Source: Pedobacter ginsenosidimutans
Lineage (GTDB): Bacteria > Bacteroidota > Bacteroidia > Sphingobacteriales > Sphingobacteriaceae
Length of the DNA: 64,000 nt
Reading direction: 5' to 3'
NCBI RefSeq assembly: GCF_001442625.1
Contig: NZ_LMZQ01000009.1
Coordinates: forward strand, 124,001-188,000
Positions 7,971 to 15,456 of this stretch are shown piece by piece. How positions within the stretch are numbered: the stretch's first letter is position 1; every line of letters begins with the position of its first letter. The notes beneath the pieces were generated by a model. The model was not told the origin of the DNA. It searched no databases and worked only from the letters and a program-made list of their open reading frames with translations. The translations under genes and the position numbers were made by a program.

Positions 7971-10565
7971 ATGTCGGTAAGGGGTAACCAGTTTAAAACC
8001 AATACATTCAGAGATAAAGGTGCAGAAAGTGCACCCGGCAGATCATCATCAGGTCGGCAGCCGAAAGAAAAAAGAGATTTTTTGCCAAGCTTCGATCTGG
8101 CAGATGGCCGCGCAGTTAAAATTGTAGGTCTGTTTTTTGTGATATTGTCACTTTACTTTTTAATTGCTTTTACTTCGTATTTATTTACCTGGCAAGACGA
8201 CCAGAGTTATGTAATCGATGCAAATGGTGGTTGGAGCAATCTTTTTAAAACAACAGAAGAACTAAAAGAAGCTGGTGTTTCTATACCTGTAGTTCAAAAC
8301 TGGTTAGGTAAGTTTGGTGCCTTGTTATCGCACCAGTTTATTTACGAATGGTTCGGTATTGCATCTTTCCTGTTCGTTTTAGCCTTTTTTATTATCGGCT
8401 ACCGCTTATTATTTAAAGTTAAAATCCTTTCTATCTCTAAAACATTAGGTTATAGCTTTTTCTTTTTACTGTTCATATCATTAACCTTAGGTTTTGCACA
8501 TAGTTTTTGGTCAGAATCGCCGCATTATTTAGAAGGCGAGTTTGGGTATTGGAGCAATAAATTATTAGGTGCCCAAATTGGCGCAGCTGGTGTTGCCGGA
8601 TTAATCGCTTTTGCGGGATTAACCATTTTAATCATCGCATATAACATCGATTTCAAATTTCCGGAGCGTAAAGAGAAAGAGGTTTACCTGGATAATGAAA
8701 CTCCAGATTATGTAAATGATATCAGAGAGCAAGCCGTAAAGAACAAAACTTTCGAAGAACCTTCAGCACCCATTGAATTTCCGGTACGCGATAAATCAGT
8801 AGGTAACGAGCGTAAGCCACAAAACGTGGTATTACAGCCGAGCCGTTATGAAGAAAAAGAAGAGGAAGAAGAAGCTGTTGCCCCTGTTGTACTATCGCCT
8901 TTGGCTACCAATCTGCCACTTGCTACTGCTGCGGCAACAACACTTCCATTAACGGTAGAACCACCAATTGAAACCGAAAAGGAACCTGCTTTTACGATCG
9001 AAAAAACTGAAGAAGAAAAAAAATCGGATGATCTGGTTGAACAGTTTGGTAATTATGATGAAAAACTGGATTTATCAGGTTATAAGTACCCAACAATAGA
9101 TTTGCTCGAAAATTATGGCACCAATAAAATTTCGGTAAATGCCGAAGAACTGGAAGCCAATAAAAATAAAATTGTCGAAACCCTTAATCATTACAATATC
9201 GAAATTGATAAGATTAAGGCAACCATTGGCCCAACGGTTACCCTTTACGAAATTATTCCGGCCCCTGGGGTAAGGATTTCGAAGATTAAAAACCTGGAGG
9301 ATGACATTGCGCTTTCGTTAGCAGCTTTAGGTATCCGTATTATCGCACCAATGCCAGGAAAGGGTACAATTGGTATCGAGGTACCTAATCAGCACCCAGA
9401 AATGGTGCCTATGCGCAGTATTCTAAATACCGAAAAATGGAGCCAAACCACTATGGATTTGCCTATTGCATTAGGTAAAACCATTAGCAATGAGGTTTTT
9501 ATAGCCGATTTAGCTAAAATGCCCCACTTATTGGTAGCAGGGGCAACTGGTCAGGGTAAATCGGTTGGTATTAACGCCATTCTGGTTTCGCTGTTGTTTA
9601 AAAAACACCCTGCACAACTGAAATTTGTACTGGTCGATCCGAAAAAAGTAGAGCTAACTTTATTCAATAGAATTGAAAGACACTTTTTAGCTAAACTACC
9701 GGGAGAGGCCGATGCCATTATTACCGATACCAAAAAAGTAGTAAATACATTGAACTCACTTTGTATCGAAATGGATCAGCGTTACGATTTATTGAAAGAT
9801 GCACAGGTTAGGAATTTAAAAGAATACAACGATAAGTTTGTTAAGCGCAAGCTTAATCCAAATAATGGCCACCGCTTTTTACCATTCATTGTTTTAGTGG
9901 TAGATGAGTTTGCCGATTTAATGATGACGGCTGGTAAAGAGGTGGAGGCACCAATTGCACGTTTGGCCCAATTGGCCAGGGCAATCGGTATTCACCTGGT
10001 TCTGGCTACGCAGCGCCCATCGGTAAATATTATTACAGGTACCATTAAAGCCAATTTCCCGGCCAGGTTAGCCTTTAGGGTATTGTCGAAAATCGATTCG
10101 AGAACCATTTTGGATAGTGGTGGCGCCGATCAGTTAATTGGCCGAGGTGATATGCTTTTATCTACAGGTAGCGACTTAATCAGGCTACAGTGTGCTTTCG
10201 TTGATACACCTGAGGTAGACCGGATTTCGGAGTATATTGGAAACCAACGCGGTTATGCCGATGCTTATCAACTGCCAGAATATATAGATGAAGCAGGGGA
10301 GGGCAGTAAGGCCGATTTTGATCCTAATGAACGCGATAAGTTCTTTGAAGATGCTGCCAGACTGATTGTGATGCATCAGCAGGGTTCTACCTCATTAATA
10401 CAGCGTAAATTAAAATTAGGCTATAACAGGGCTGGCCGGATTATCGATCAATTGGAAGCTGCGGGAATCGTTGGTCCCTTTGAAGGAAGTAAGGCGCGCG
10501 AAGTCTTGTATCCGGATGAATATTCTTTGGAACAGTTCTTGAATAGTATGAATGACAAAGATTAG
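7971..10565 (+). CDS. ftsK: DNA translocase FtsK
   Basis: Septum-anchored DNA pump that clears and resolves chromosome termini during division. 864 residues: a basic N-tail, about four membrane segments (roughly 45-235), a Glu/Pro/Ala-rich linker (about 240-365), then the RecA-like motor with Walker A (GATGQGKSVGIN, about 524) and Walker B (LVVDEFADLMM). The winged-helix gamma domain at the end (TSLIQRKLKLGYNRAGRIID) reads polar DNA motifs. Length and domain order are standard. The lolA-like gene follows 61 bases later, suggesting one transcript. Confidence 0.97.
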   Translation: MSVRGNQFKTNTFRDKGAESAPGRSSSGRQPKEKRDFLPSFDLADGRAVKIVGLFFVILSLYFLIAFTSYLFTWQDDQSYVIDANGGWSNLFKTTEELKEAGVSIPVVQNWLGKFGALLSHQFIYEWFGIASFLFVLAFFIIGYRLLFKVKILSISKTLGYSFFFLLFISLTLGFAHSFWSESPHYLEGEFGYWSNKLLGAQIGAAGVAGLIAFAGLTILIIAYNIDFKFPERKEKEVYLDNETPDYVNDIREQAVKNKTFEEPSAPIEFPVRDKSVGNERKPQNVVLQPSRYEEKEEEEEAVAPVVLSPLATNLPLATAAATTLPLTVEPPIETEKEPAFTIEKTEEEKKSDDLVEQFGNYDEKLDLSGYKYPTIDLLENYGTNKISVNAEELEANKNKIVETLNHYNIEIDKIKATIGPTVTLYEIIPAPGVRISKIKNLEDDIALSLAALGIRIIAPMPGKGTIGIEVPNQHPEMVPMRSILNTEKWSQTTMDLPIALGKTISNEVFIADLAKMPHLLVAGATGQGKSVGINAILVSLLFKKHPAQLKFVLVDPKKVELTLFNRIERHFLAKLPGEADAIITDTKKVVNTLNSLCIEMDQRYDLLKDAQVRNLKEYNDKFVKRKLNPNNGHRFLPFIVLVVDEFADLMMTAGKEVEAPIARLAQLARAIGIHLVLATQRPSVNIITGTIKANFPARLAFRVLSKIDSRTILDSGGADQLIGRGDMLLSTGSDLIRLQCAFVDTPEVDRISEYIGNQRGYADAYQLPEYIDEAGEGSKADFDPNERDKFFEDAARLIVMHQQGSTSLIQRKLKLGYNRAGRIIDQLEAAGIVGPFEGSKAREVLYPDEYSLEQFLNSMNDKD

Positions 10566-10626
10566 ATTAAACCAATACCAAAAAATCTACTCTAACGTTT
10601 CAAAGGAAAAATTTAAAAAAGAAAAG

Positions 10627-11277
10627 ATGAAGAAATTAATTTCAGCATTAATGGTTGTAGTTGCTTTTACAACTTCAACTTATGCTCAAACTGATGCGAA
10701 AGCTAAAGCCATTTTAGCTGAGGTGAGTAAAAAATACAAATCGTATAATATTGTAAAAACAGATTTTACCTTCACTTTGGATAATCCAAAGGCAAAAGTA
10801 AAAGAAACCCAGCAAGGTACTTTGTATGTTAAAGCCAATTCTAATAAGTATAAAGTGGCTATGACCAATCAAGAATTGTTTAGTGATGGTAAAAGCCAAT
10901 GGACTTATTTGAAAAAAGACAAAGAGGTGCAGGTGAGCAATGTGGATAATAGCGGCGATGCCATTAATCCTGCAAAGATTTTTACGGTTTACGAAAAAGG
11001 ATTTAAATATGTGTACACAGGAGAAGAAAAAGCTGGTGCTAAAACTTATCAAATGATTGATTTAACACCTGTTGATGCTAAAAAATCGATTTTTAAAGTG
11101 CGTTTAAGTATCGATAAGGCTGCTAAACAAATTGCAAATGTGGTGTTGTTCGATAAAAACGGAAACAAATACACTTACAATGTAAAAACTTTTTCGCCTA
11201 ATGTAAATGTACCAGAAACTACTTTTGCTTTCGATGCCAAAAAATATCCTGGTGTTGAAGTGGTAGATTTAAGATAA
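10627..11277 (+). CDS. lolA: LolA-like outer-membrane lipoprotein carrier
   Basis: Periplasmic carrier that ferries lipoproteins to the outer membrane. ATG 10627 gives a classic signal peptide (MKKLISALMVVVAFTTSTYA), so in-frame extension back to 10552, overlapping ftsK, is unlikely. The mature ~195 residues show the LolA pattern: SYNIVKTDFTFTL, GTLYVKANSNKYKV and FSDGKSQWTYLKKDKEVQV. Family assignment is good; in Bacteroidota the ftsK-lolA order is common. The gene ends at a strong terminator. Confidence 0.88.
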   Translation: MKKLISALMVVVAFTTSTYAQTDAKAKAILAEVSKKYKSYNIVKTDFTFTLDNPKAKVKETQQGTLYVKANSNKYKVAMTNQELFSDGKSQWTYLKKDKEVQVSNVDNSGDAINPAKIFTVYEKGFKYVYTGEEKAGAKTYQMIDLTPVDAKKSIFKVRLSIDKAAKQIANVVLFDKNGNKYTYNVKTFSPNVNVPETTFAFDAKKYPGVEVVDLR

Positions 11278-11311
11278 TAATTTATTACCGCCTCGGCGGG
11301 ATGAAACCTGG

Positions 11312-11346
11312 AGGTTCAGCTGGAAACAGCTGAACCTTTTTTTGTT
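11312..11346 (+). terminator. Intrinsic terminator after lolA
   Basis: Perfect 11-bp stem AGGTTCAGCTG (11312-11322), GAAA tetraloop, CAGCTGAACCT (11327-11337), then a T-run with one G. It ends the ftsK-lolA transcript. Confidence 0.9.
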
Positions 11347-11450
11347 TTATTGAAATCAGATTTTTAGGTGTATCGTAGGCCATATATTGCCTTTTTTGAA
11401 AAGTATTTGCAGTAATTCTTAGGTTGCAGCAGTCCCGCCATTCGCTATAG

Positions 11451-11469
11451 GCCCGATGAAGAATCGGGC
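11451..11469. repeat. CCCGAT/ATCGGG hairpin in lolA-11855 gap
   Basis: GCCCGAT-gaaga-ATCGGGC, an exact 7-bp stem. It is one of several CCGAT or CCGAC stem elements in gene-free stretches of this window (also at the left edge of the 7129 repeat). Around it, 11347-11664 holds no gene that I can support. Confidence 0.6.
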
Positions 11470-11664
11470 GCTGCCGCTGCTGTCGGGTTTAAGTGGCTTG
11501 GTCCTTTTAAGAAACAATGGTTTCTAGCCAACATTTAAAAAATAGAATAATAATGAGGTCAGCGCATTTTAATAAAACTGGCAGAAGCGAACACGATTCC
11601 CGACACTGATAGAAGTTAGTATTTAGCCAAAACAGAGGAGCTGGATGACAGGTTTACAATGAAT

Positions 11665-11767
11665 CGTCATCTCGACCGGAGCAACGCGCAGTAGAGAGAT
11701 CTTTGAACTAGATTAAAAGATCTCTCCTCCAAAGGAGTTCCTTTGGAACACTACGGTCGAGATGACG
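11665..11767. repeat. 103-bp palindromic element (CGTCATCTCGACCG)
   Basis: CGTCATCTCGACCG (11665-11678) is exactly reverse-complemented at 11754-11767. Nested inside are GAGAGATCTTT/AAAGATCTCTC and CCAAAGGAGTTCCTTTGG. I recall similar GTCGAGATGACG elements in Bacteroidota intergenic regions. No coding frame; probably a REP/MITE-like repeat. Confidence 0.75.
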
Positions 11768-11821
11768 CCGATTATTAGAAATGAACATAGTGGTTGATAA
11801 ATTTTTCATCATGTGTTTATG

Positions 11822-11850
11822 AATGCTGCGCAGATTTATCTAAGTTTGTT
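11822..11850 (+). promoter_or_regulatory. Candidate promoter, twin of the ftsK element
   Basis: AATGCTGCGCAGATTTATC then TAAGTTTGTT, identical to 7917-7945 except for one base. The -7 match TAAGTTTG is at 11841-11848, only 6 bases before ATG 11855, so a transcript starting at the usual distance would be nearly leaderless. Confidence 0.5.
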
Positions 11851-11854
11851 TCCA

Positions 11855-12127
11855 ATGTCATTGCCACTAACAAACCATACCTTAGAGAAATTAGAAACCC
11901 TGCTTTTTGCTATGGGTTATAAGGTTCGTTATGAGAAAGGGAATTTTAAAACCGGTTCTTGCCTGCTCGAGCACAATAAGGTTGTTGTGGTAAACAAATT
12001 TTCAAATCTGGAAGGAAAAATTGCTGCATTGGTAACTTTGGTTAAGCAAACCAATACAGACGAAAACCTGTTAGAAGAAAAACAGCGCCAATTCTACCTA
12101 TCCTTACAGCAAACCGAATTATTTTAA
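11855..12127 (+). CDS. Conserved-looking small protein, 90 aa
   Basis: Starting at ATG 11855 gives MSLPLTNHTLEKLETLLFAM, a 90-residue soluble protein with a central beta-rich part (YEKGNFKTGSCLLEHNKVVVVNKF) and a C-terminal helix. Upstream in-frame starts (11813) would place the -7 box inside the coding region, so they are disfavoured. The metallo-hydrolase gene follows 49 bases later, possibly in the same transcript. I do not recognise the family. Confidence 0.65.
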   Translation: MSLPLTNHTLEKLETLLFAMGYKVRYEKGNFKTGSCLLEHNKVVVVNKFSNLEGKIAALVTLVKQTNTDENLLEEKQRQFYLSLQQTELF

Positions 12128-12176
12128 TGAAGATACAACTCCAGCATTACAATTATAGAAAGGAAAGTTTAAGCAG

Positions 12177-12941
12177 ATGAAGGTTACTTTTTTAGGGACT
12201 GGTACATCACAAGGCGTTCCTGTAATTGCTTGTAATTGCGAAGTTTGTTTATCTGCCGATAAAAGAGATAACCGCTTACGGACTTCGATATTAATTGAAA
12301 CAGCTGATAAAACCATTGTGGTAGATAGCGGGCCTGATTTCCGTTACCAGCTTTTACGCGAAAAGGTAAAAGATCTGGATGCGGTGTTGTTTACCCATGA
12401 ACACAAAGACCACATTGCCGGTTTAGATGATATTAGGCCATTTAATTACCTGCTGCATAAGGTAATTGATGTTTATGCGACAGACAGGGTTCAAGCGGCT
12501 TTAAAAAGAGAGTTCTATTACATTTTTGCCGAGACTAAATACCATGGTTTGCCACAGATTAATTTACATACGGTAACCAATGGCGAAGATTTTAAAATTG
12601 GCGAAAGTACAATTATTCCGTTTGAAGTGATGCACCATTTGTTGCCCATTACAGGGTACAGGATTGGTGATTTTACGTATATCACGGATGCTAAAACCAT
12701 ATCTGAGCAAAGTTTTGAAAAAATTAAAGGAACAAAAATATTAGTATTGAATGCCTTACAAAAAGAACCACATATTTCTCATTTTACTTTAGGTGAGGCC
12801 ATTGCCTTTGCGGAAAGGGTAGGTGCGGAGACCACTTACCTTACACATATCAGCCATAATTTAGGCTTACATGCGGCAGTAGAAAAAGAATTGCCGGCAA
12901 ACATCAGGCTGGCATATGATGGACTATCTCTTGAATGTTAA
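12177..12941 (+). CDS. MBL-fold metallo-hydrolase, PhnP/RNase Z-like
   Basis: 254-residue metallo-beta-lactamase-fold hydrolase, cytosolic. It has the N-terminal FLGTGTSQGVPVIAC strand, Cys pair CNCEVC, the metal-binding motif THEHKDHIAGLDD, a further HH-containing strand (FEVMHHLLPITGY), ITDAKTIS and THISHNLG at the end. This arrangement is that of the PhnP-like cyclic phosphodiesterase branch, but no phn genes are nearby, so the substrate is open. Confidence 0.88.
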   Translation: MKVTFLGTGTSQGVPVIACNCEVCLSADKRDNRLRTSILIETADKTIVVDSGPDFRYQLLREKVKDLDAVLFTHEHKDHIAGLDDIRPFNYLLHKVIDVYATDRVQAALKREFYYIFAETKYHGLPQINLHTVTNGEDFKIGESTIIPFEVMHHLLPITGYRIGDFTYITDAKTISEQSFEKIKGTKILVLNALQKEPHISHFTLGEAIAFAERVGAETTYLTHISHNLGLHAAVEKELPANIRLAYDGLSLEC

Positions 12942-12969
12942 AATCATAGTATAGCGGTTAATTGCGCTA

Positions 12970-13611
12970 CTATAAAAAAATAAAAGTGCCACAATAGGTA
13001 CTCATTGAAATTTCCGTTCTGTCATCTGAAATAAAAGCAATCCAGGTATGAAATGCCTTTCCTTTATAAAAGGAAGGAATTTCCAGGCTTTCCCTTTCTT
13101 TTGACCGTCTGGCACCCCCTGTTTCGTAGATAGCCGTTTTGTTTTCCAGGTCATAAATCAGGAGCATCACCTGGTCATGTTTCCTGTTATAATCGCCATT
13201 GGAATTATCCGACCAGCTGAAATGCACACCCATATCATCCTGTTCAAGTTTAACGTCCGTTGCACCGCTGATATTTCCAAAGGTCAAACGCAGGGCTTCG
13301 TAGTCGATTTCACCAGCTGCATTTTGTGCGTTTAACATGTTATAAGATTTTGCAGCATTATGTGCAGTCATCATTCGCTTTTTCGATTCCATGTTAAAAC
13401 CAATTCTCACAAAATCGACAATCGGACTTAAAAAGGTTTGCATCATTGTAAAACGCGACCTGCAGGCCTTTTGATCTGCACTGCCTATTTTGTTTTTTAT
13501 CGATTTTCTACGTTTGCTCCTGATGACCCATTTCCCGTTCAGATAATAACCAGTTACGGCACCTACCGTTCCGGTAAATCCACCGTTAATTCCATTTTCT
13601 ATTTTTCCCAT
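12970..13611 (-). CDS. DUF6266 family protein
   Basis: 213 residues. The N-terminus (MGKIENGINGGFTGTVGAV, then GYYLNGKWVIRSKRRKS) is the hallmark of DUF6266, a Bacteroidota family of unknown function resembling short structural or adhesin-like repeats. The centre has a helix-rich NAAKSYNMLNAQNAAGEIDYE stretch, the end is beta-rich. No signal peptide. It is convergent with the metallo-hydrolase gene. The 5' side faces a repeat-rich gap. Confidence 0.78.
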   Translation of the reverse strand: MGKIENGINGGFTGTVGAVTGYYLNGKWVIRSKRRKSIKNKIGSADQKACRSRFTMMQTFLSPIVDFVRIGFNMESKKRMMTAHNAAKSYNMLNAQNAAGEIDYEALRLTFGNISGATDVKLEQDDMGVHFSWSDNSNGDYNRKHDQVMLLIYDLENKTAIYETGGARRSKERESLEIPSFYKGKAFHTWIAFISDDRTEISMSTYCGTFIFL

Positions 13612-13684
13612 GATTGCGTTAGTTTATGTGTACAACAAGATAGCAAATTGCTGATTACTAAACAAATAATTTGTATTTGCTTCC

Positions 13685-13747
13685 GATTTACGTCGGGTTT
13701 TATTCGGTTTCAATTGTCATAAGTCCGACGAAACCCCGACGTAAATC
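13685..13747. repeat. 13-bp perfect inverted repeat upstream of the DUF6266 gene
   Basis: GATTTACGTCGGG (13685-13697) and CCCGACGTAAATC (13735-13747) are exact reverse complements 37 bases apart. They are followed by related CCGTCGAAAGTCCGTC motifs. The element lies 74 bases before the DUF6266 start codon, in its promoter region or leader. Confidence 0.7.
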
Positions 13748-13967
13748 CGTCGAAAGTCCGTCTAAATAGGTTCGCTGTTGTATCTGTCCTATACTGAAAT
13801 AAGTTTACCCTAGGAAGTCGTGTTACTGCTATTTATATATAATTGAGTTTGGTGTTACTATATATGGTTTACCATGTTAAGATTTGCTTTCCGGAATTTC
13901 AGTTCAAAAAATATTTTGTGAATGTTGCAGCGCACTGTGGTTAATTTATATATTTGCAACAATTCAT

Positions 13968-14008
13968 ACCCAGGTGGCGATCCGGATAGCTATCGGGATG
14001 GTAGACGC
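13968..14008 (+). pseudogene. tRNA-Leu fragment (5' part) with palindrome in the D-loop
   Basis: ACCCAGGTGGCGA (13968-13980) and TGGTAGACGC (13999-14008) match the intact tRNA-Leu at 14034, but the three D-loop bases there are replaced by a 20-base palindrome. The tRNA match stops after the D arm: no anticodon or T arm follows. Confidence 0.8.
13980..13999. repeat. GATAGCTATC palindrome 1 (D-loop of tRNA fragment)
   Basis: ATCCG-GATAGCTATC-GGGAT: 20 bases, self-complementary except for one G/G pair. It is placed exactly in the D-loop position of the tRNA-Leu fragment. Confidence 0.8.
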
Positions 14009-14033
14009 CTTCGGGAATGATTAAATAGTAAAT

Positions 14034-14117
14034 ACCCAGGTGGCGAAATTGGTAGACGCACCAGCTTGAGGGGCTGGCGCCCGTATGGGTGTGGGAGTTC
14101 GAATCTCCTCTTGGGTA
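14034..14117 (+). tRNA. tRNA-Leu (anticodon GAG)
   Basis: 84 bases with all arms. The acceptor ACCCAGG pairs with CTTGGGT (one G-T pair), discriminator A14117. The D arm is TGGCGAAATTGGTAGACGCA. The anticodon stem is CCAGC/GCTGG with loop TTGAGGG and anticodon GAG at 14068-14070. It has a long variable arm, T arm GGGAGTTCGAATCTCC, and no encoded CCA. It is followed at once by a terminator. Confidence 0.96.
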
Positions 14118-14118
14118 C

Positions 14119-14148
14119 AAAGAGTTTGGTTTTTACCAAACTCTTTTT
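14119..14148 (+). terminator. Intrinsic terminator of tRNA-Leu
   Basis: Stem AAAGAGTTTGGT (14119-14130), TTTT loop, ACCAAACTCTTT and further Ts. It begins one base after the tRNA discriminator base. Confidence 0.9.
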
Positions 14149-14154
14149 CGTTAT

Positions 14155-14439
14155 ATGGCATCAGTTTATATTCTTTTTTCAAAAAAATTGAACCGTTTTT
14201 ATACTGGTAGTTGTTTAGATTTATCCCAACGATTAGATGAACATTTACAAGGGGTTTATACTGATAGTTTTACCAGTAAAGCTACCGACTGGGAACTTTT
14301 TCTTCATATCAATGATTTGGCATACCAGCAAGCTAGGCTGATTGAACTACATATTAAAAAAATGAAAAGCATAACTTACATAAAAAACCTAAAAAAATAC
14401 GAAGATATTCAAACCAGGCTTATTATGCTGTATAGATAA
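14155..14439 (+). CDS. GIY-YIG nuclease domain protein
   Basis: 94-residue single-domain GIY-YIG endonuclease-like protein. The ATG at 14155 gives MASVYILFSKKLNRFYTGSC, with VYI and YTG as the variant GIY and YIG motifs, then the Arg (SQRLDEH) and the terminal basic helix (LIELHIKKMKSITYIKNLKK). Upstream in-frame codons back to 14089 lie inside the tRNA and its terminator, so they are rejected. A catalytic Glu is likely the E of LIELH. Such small proteins are often named UvrC-like but lack the other UvrC domains. It is sandwiched between tRNA-Leu and a degenerate tRNA copy, and its stop codon lies in the latter's acceptor region, which suggests mobility. Confidence 0.85.
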   Translation: MASVYILFSKKLNRFYTGSCLDLSQRLDEHLQGVYTDSFTSKATDWELFLHINDLAYQQARLIELHIKKMKSITYIKNLKKYEDIQTRLIMLYR

Positions 14440-14447
14440 CGGTGGCG

Positions 14448-14467
14448 ACCCCGATAGCTATTGGGGT
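14448..14467. repeat. GATAGCTAT palindrome 2 (D-loop)
   Basis: ACCCC-GATAGCTATT-GGGGT, self-complementary with one G-T pair. It occupies the same D-loop position as palindrome 1 but differs at paired positions, so pairing is kept. Confidence 0.8.
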
Positions 14468-14517
14468 GGTAGACGCACCAGCTTGAGGGGCTGGCGCCTG
14501 TATGGGTGTGGGAGTTC

Positions 14518-14537
14518 GATCCGATAGCTATCAGATC
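14518..14537. repeat. GATAGCTATC palindrome 3 (T-loop)
   Basis: GATCC-GATAGCTATC-AGATC, self-complementary except for one C/A pair, inserted after GTTCGA of the T-loop in the degenerate tRNA. Confidence 0.8.
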
Positions 14538-14552
14538 TCCTCTTGGGTACTA

Positions 14553-14586
14553 ACCGGACTTTGAACTATTCAAGTCCGGTTTTTTT
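14553..14586 (+). terminator. Intrinsic terminator after the degenerate tRNA-Leu
   Basis: ACCGGACTT (14553-14561), 10-base loop, AAGTCCGGT (14572-14580), then T6. Its presence implies that the copy was, or still is, a transcription unit. Confidence 0.85.
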
Positions 14587-14912
14587 ATGCCAAATTATTG
14601 TTTTCAATTACTCTCGCCTTGTTCAAAGTATTTATGGTAATGGTTCAGTCTGGTAAGAGGGGAGGCGGAGATTAGTTCAGAACTAATTTTTCATAGCTAT
14701 CCTTTAGCTTGGTTTTTTCTATTATGGAGATACACTTTTGTAATTACATATTGCCTTTTTTGATAGTTCCACTGCAGCACTATCATTTTTAATCCCCTCT
14801 TCAACGACTGATTTTGCCTACTCAACGAAATTTCTGTGATCTTTATCAGATTCTTACTGACCTTTAAATATGAATTAAGAGCAATACAGCTTAAAATTAG
14901 AAATTTTAAAAG
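14587..14912. other. Gene-free stretch before dps
   Basis: 326 AT-rich bases. The only structure I see is the 15-base palindrome TTAGTTC-A-GAACTAA at 14672-14686 followed by Ts. The dps promoter should lie near the right end, but I cannot point to a convincing -33/-7 pair. Confidence 0.4.
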
Positions 14913-15386
14913 ATGAAAACCAATATAGGAATTACCGAAAAAAACACAGATGCAGTTGCTGTGGAATTGGCAAAATTATTAGCCGACGAGTTTGTACTTT
15001 ACACCAAAACAAGAAATGCACACTGGAATGTAACTGGTGATAACTTCCATGCCAATCATATTTTTTTTGAGGCTCAATACAAACAGCTGGATGAACTAAT
15101 TGACAGTGTTGCTGAGCGCATGCGAAAAATTGGCCATTATGCACCTGCAACAATGAAAAATTATTTAGAAATTACGCATCTTGCTGAATACAGCGAAAGA
15201 ACAAATGATGGTTTAGGTTTTATGAAAGATCTTTTAAAAGACCACGAAAGTATTATTGAGTTTTTACGTGGAAATATTATCCCCTTTGCAGAAAAATACA
15301 AAGATTATGGTTCAAGCGATTTCATTACAGGCCTAATGGAAACTCATGAAGAAATGGCCTGGATGATCCGTTCTTATTTTAGGTAA
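14913..15386 (+). CDS. dps: Dps-family DNA-protecting ferritin
   Basis: 157-residue Dps: a dodecameric iron-storing, DNA-protecting ferritin-like protein that oxidises Fe(II) with peroxide. The inter-subunit ferroxidase residues are visible in TKTRNAHWNVTG (His) and EAQYKQLDELIDSVAERMRKIG (Asp/Glu), followed by ETHEEMAWMIRSYF at the end. Full length with short N-tail. It stands alone between the tRNA locus and a two-component gene. Confidence 0.95.
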   Translation: MKTNIGITEKNTDAVAVELAKLLADEFVLYTKTRNAHWNVTGDNFHANHIFFEAQYKQLDELIDSVAERMRKIGHYAPATMKNYLEITHLAEYSERTNDGLGFMKDLLKDHESIIEFLRGNIIPFAEKYKDYGSSDFITGLMETHEEMAWMIRSYFR

Positions 15387-15456
15387 TTTAAATCCTGTGG
15401 CGTCAAATTAAAAATAGAGTAATTATATTTGATGTAAATCATAAATAACTATCTCT

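Larger units (their letters stand above)
14436..14549 (+). pseudogene. Degenerate tRNA-Leu with two palindromic insertions
   Basis: Everything from GGTGGCGA to CTTGGGTA matches tRNA-Leu(GAG), including the CCAGCTTGAGGGGCTGG anticodon arm. However, a 20-base palindrome sits in the D-loop (14448-14467) and another in the T-loop (14518-14537). The 5' acceptor strand (ATAACGG) no longer pairs with CTTGGGT. It should not give a normal tRNA. An intrinsic terminator follows as for the intact gene. Confidence 0.85.

Noticed and set aside
10552..10626. Longer start for the LolA-like protein overlapping ftsK
   Set aside because: The extension would place a basic leader before a perfect signal peptide that begins at ATG 10627.
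14089..14154. N-terminal extension of the GIY-YIG protein
   Set aside because: These codons fall inside the tRNA-Leu 3' end and its terminator. ATG 14155 gives the normal domain start.
14436..14549. A second functional tRNA-Leu gene
   Set aside because: The 5' acceptor strand does not pair with the 3' strand, and both D- and T-loops carry 20-base insertions, so it is called a pseudogene despite the intact anticodon arm and terminator.
13968..14586. CRISPR-like or phage attachment site at the tRNA locus
   Set aside because: Repeats are tRNA copies and palindromes, not regularly spaced direct repeats, and there is no integrase gene or phage gene nearby.
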